A stretch of 64,000 nt of DNA from Viola odorata (taxonomy: Eukaryota > Streptophyta > Magnoliopsida > Malpighiales > Violaceae), in the NCBI GenBank assembly GCA_963691705.1, contig OY829544.1:4905501-4969500 (forward strand), in the 5' to 3' direction. A program made the translations under genes and the position numbers. Below, in pieces: positions 61,631-64,000 of the stretch. The notes below the pieces were generated by a model. That model ran no database searches, was not told where the DNA came from, and saw only the letters and a list, made by a program, of their open reading frames with translations. Position 1 is the stretch's first letter, and every line of letters begins with the position of its first letter.

Positions 61631-62593
61631 TTAGTTTTTATAGTTTTAATACCAAAAATAAATGTGTGAATTAGTTTTAAACATGTTTCTTTTGATTTTG
61701 TACTTAAAGAACTATAAATAAATATAATAAGTGTATAAATATTAGTGGAAAATATAAAAGAATAAGTTAAAATCTATTAAGGGGCAATAGCTTTTTAACC
61801 CCCTATACTAATCGTGAAAAACAGAAATTTCTCTCGGACTACAAAGCGCGCAATTTGCCTCCCTTAGACTACATTTTTCAAGCAAGTGCTCTCTTTTCTT
61901 ACCTACTATTTAACATAAAACTATTTTTTACCTACTATTGTAGGTTACCTATGTTCTTTTCCTAAAAAAAAACTACTGATACTAATTCGTTCTTGTCTTT
62001 TCTCTTTTCTTTCATTTTTTTATTTTTTTATTTTTTTCCATGGAAGAATGAAACCAACCTAAGTGAGAGTTGATAGCATAAAGAGAAAAAGAAAAGAAAG
62101 GATTATTCATTTCGATCCAATTAAGTAAAATTCATGAATCAAATAAAAGACAATCCCACAAAATCATGATTTCCGGGGCACATCACAATCTTATCCTCCT
62201 CTTGTCCTCCTCCGTCGCACTGCCTCTCCAGCTCCCCTCTCAGCTCCTCCAGAGCCCAGCTAGCTTTTTGTCTTTCCAGATTTATTTGAAAGCTATCATT
62301 TCAAAACCATCTCTTTTGTGCAGAACTTTGTTCAAATTCCCAATTTTCCTAAAACCCAAACAAATATCAAAGGCAAGAACAAAAGAAACCAAGAAGAACC
62401 CATTTCAAGAATCAGAAAGTACTGAAGAAACCCAACAACATCAATCAAGAAGTGTCAAGCTCATACTCCAAAATCAGCTGTTCTTACAAGATTAAAGATG
62501 GTTTGGATTTTGAGGTTTTTGATGCATCTACATACTCTCCTTGCTCCACACCAAAAGCAGAGAGATTTAGGATTCCAGAGATTGTGACATGCC
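61631..62593. other. Array remainder and anonymous DNA before the terminal LTR
   Basis: 61631-61770 completes the array unit interrupted by the foldback element. At about 61780-62010, words such as AGGGGCAATAGCTTTTTAACCCC and CTACTATTGTAGGTTACCTATG echo the foldback arms (CTGCAATAGCAGGTTACCAGG). This may be one end of a related element. A 109-codon frame at 62166-62495 has no recognised domain. Confidence 0.45.
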
Positions 62594-62789
62594 TGATAAA
62601 CGAGGCCTAGAGGGGGGGTGAATAGGCAATAATAGGAAATAAAAAATTCTAACACAAATGTAAATAATTTGAGTGCGGAAATAAGAATGTAAAAACACAA
62701 GTATGTATAGTGGTTCCAATTCCTTAATGAATTGTACTCCACTACCTAAGAGTCCTCCTCTTAGGATTTTCTAACAAAGATCACCTTGT

Positions 62790-62965
62790 TATTTACCTTG
62801 AGTTTTTACGGGTTCAACTCAAACCTTACACCTTGGTTTTTCCGGGCTCAACCAATAAACCTTTCACTTGGTTTTCACGGGATCACCAACAACCTTACAC
62901 TTGGTTTTTGCGGGCTCAACCAACAAACCTTACAATGTGATTTTTCCGGGCTCAATCACAACCTA
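62790..62965. repeat. Imperfect direct repeats inside the LTR
   Basis: Five copies of a unit of about 30-40 bases built on ACCTTxxACTTGGTTTTTxCGG, then GCTCAACCAACAA, between 62790 and 62965. Confidence 0.75.
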
Positions 62966-63377
62966 TAACAATCAAGTTTACTTTGACAAGAGAATGTTAA
63001 ATAGCAACACAATTGGTGTACAAATAAACTATGTATGATTCAATAATCAACACCAATAAATGAACAAGAAATACCTCAAAAGAAAGCTTAAACCTTACTT
63101 GAAATATGGACACAAGATAGAGTAAATTCGGATGAGTGAAGCTTGTGTTATCAAAGAGTCAAGTTGAAGGTTTTGCAAAAACTCAGATTTTTGGTCTTTT
63201 GAAAAGTATGAGAGCTTTCTAAAATCTTTCTTGTATTCTAAATGTTCTTGTTGTTCTAACTCATCTAGGATGAGTATATATAGGTTTTAGATCAGTTATG
63301 ATCCAGACAAGAAAGTATGGAGCCAAAAATCCCGTTATAGTGGACAAAATAGCTGTTGGGAAAAACTAGCCGTTGGG

Positions 63378-63595
63378 CAAAACGCTATGGCGTTTTGAAT
63401 AACGCTATAGCGTTTTGCTACTGAAGTTATTTCGTAACTTCAGAGGCAAAACGCTATGGCGTTTCTCAAAACGCTATGGCGTTTTCAAAACGCTATAGCG
63501 TTTTGAGAAACGCTATAGCGTTTTGCTCCTGGACGAAATCTTTCATTCCAGTAGCAAAACGCTATAGCGTTTTCACAAACGCTATGGCGTTTTAA
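63378..63595. repeat. Cluster of eight AAACGCTATRGCGTTT palindromes
   Basis: The self-complementary word AAACGCTATAGCGTTT, or its G variant AAACGCTATGGCGTTT, occurs eight times, starting near 63379, 63401, 63448, 63468, 63487, 63508, 63556 and 63577. The distance between copies varies. A separate perfect hairpin, CTGAAGTTA-TTTCG-TAACTTCAG, sits at 63421-63443. Confidence 0.9.
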
Positions 63596-63893
63596 GCCTG
63601 ACGAAAATGCCAAAAACCTTTCCGAAATTCATTTTCGCTAAAAACCTTTTGACTCAAAAACTCTTGAGGTATTTAATGAACATTGATCAAGTGTTAAGTT
63701 GAATCATACTTACATGATTAAAGTTCTAATATACACTTGATCTTCTAGCTTGTGATATCTTGATTTGTTGCTTCTTTTCTTATTTGCTTGATCACAAACT
63801 ACACACACTTTAACTTCAAATTGCATTAGTAATACTAATTAGTTTGTGTGTCTAAAATCATCAAAACAAGAGTAAGTTGCCCTTGGGCTAACA

Positions 63894-64000
63894 ATCTCCC
63901 CCTTTTTGATGATGACAACCACAAGCTAATTATATGGACATAATTGAACTAGCAATTGAAGTTGAAGTCAAAATGGAGAAAACTTACATCTCCTATCTTT
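63894..64000 (-). mobile_element. Internal 3' end of the copia element, running off the window
   Basis: Sequence just inside the LTR, including the polypurine tract. No ORF is long enough to judge here; the polyprotein would lie to the right. Confidence 0.5.

Larger units (their letters stand above)
62594..63893 (-). mobile_element. LTR of a copia (SIRE-like) retrotransposon
   Basis: On the minus strand the 1300-base LTR starts TGTTAGCCCAAGGGCAAC and ends CTCGTTTATCA, keeping TG...CA. Immediately upstream on that strand is the polypurine tract AAAAAGGGGGAGAT, preceded by GGTTGTCATCATC, an arrangement I know from SIRE/Maximus-type copia elements. This is therefore the 3' LTR; the coding part lies beyond the right end of the window. 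The LTR also contains a set of imperfect repeats and a cluster of palindromes, listed separately. Confidence 0.65.

Noticed and set aside
62166..62495. 109-codon frame with a hydrophobic start
   Set aside because: No recognisable domain, no supporting splice or regulatory structure, and a position between repeats; evidence is too weak for a gene call.
63378..63595. Regular-looking repeat cluster that could be mistaken for a CRISPR array
   Set aside because: The motifs are 16-base palindromes with variable and partly zero spacing, inside a plant retrotransposon LTR; no spacers of uniform size and no cas genes exist here.

Overview
The window is nuclear DNA of a flowering plant, and the gene content points to a core eudicot. 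The evidence is intron-containing genes with GT-AG junctions, AT-rich intergenic DNA, plant-only families (CYP706 P450, anthocyanidin synthase, FAR1/MULE, UDP-glucuronate 4-epimerase) and dense plant transposons. The species cannot be fixed from sequence alone. From memory, the anthocyanidin synthase resembles Caryophyllales versions, but this is only a hint.

Six host genes appear structurally intact. They are a calmodulin-like protein of the CML13/14 type (3.5 kb, +), an eight-exon maspardin/SPG21-like alpha/beta-hydrolase (8.1-14.4 kb, -), an anthocyanidin synthase-like 2-oxoglutarate dioxygenase (26.9-28.8 kb, -), a single-exon UDP-glucuronate 4-epimerase (41.1-42.4 kb, -), a two-exon CYP706-like P450 (47.3-49.5 kb, +) and a five-exon copper amine oxidase (53.1-55.7 kb, +). 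A C-terminal P450 relic follows the CYP706 gene. The genes look like independent loci. ANS and the P450 belong to specialised metabolism, and the epimerase and amine oxidase to the cell wall/apoplast, but nothing shows a co-regulated cluster.

The rest is a layered record of transposition. 14.7-20.0 kb is a Mutator-like element with about 0.57-kb terminal inverted repeats and a decayed FAR1/FRS-type transposase. 20.04-25.59 kb is a nearly perfect 2.77-kb tandem duplication. It carries a 5'-truncated LINE with target-site duplication and a G-patch (MOS2-like) gene fragment that contains its own 170-bp tandem duplication. 30.8-37.0 kb is a full-length L1-type LINE with a 15-bp target-site duplication, two ORFs, one frameshift at a G8 run and one stop. 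57-62 kb holds a tandem array of GTCGCAAA-rich units, split by a 2.5-kb Mutator-like foldback element with a 9-bp target-site duplication. The window ends in the 1.3-kb LTR of a copia (SIRE-like) element that contains eight short palindromes. hAT, Stowaway, Mutator-type and Tourist/hAT-type MITEs, several with exact target-site duplications, sit between and inside genes.

No tRNA, rRNA or CRISPR was seen. I found no clearly new molecular system. The strongest items for a second look are the substituted ANS, the recent tandem duplication with a captured gene piece, the foldback element and the palindrome array in the terminal LTR.
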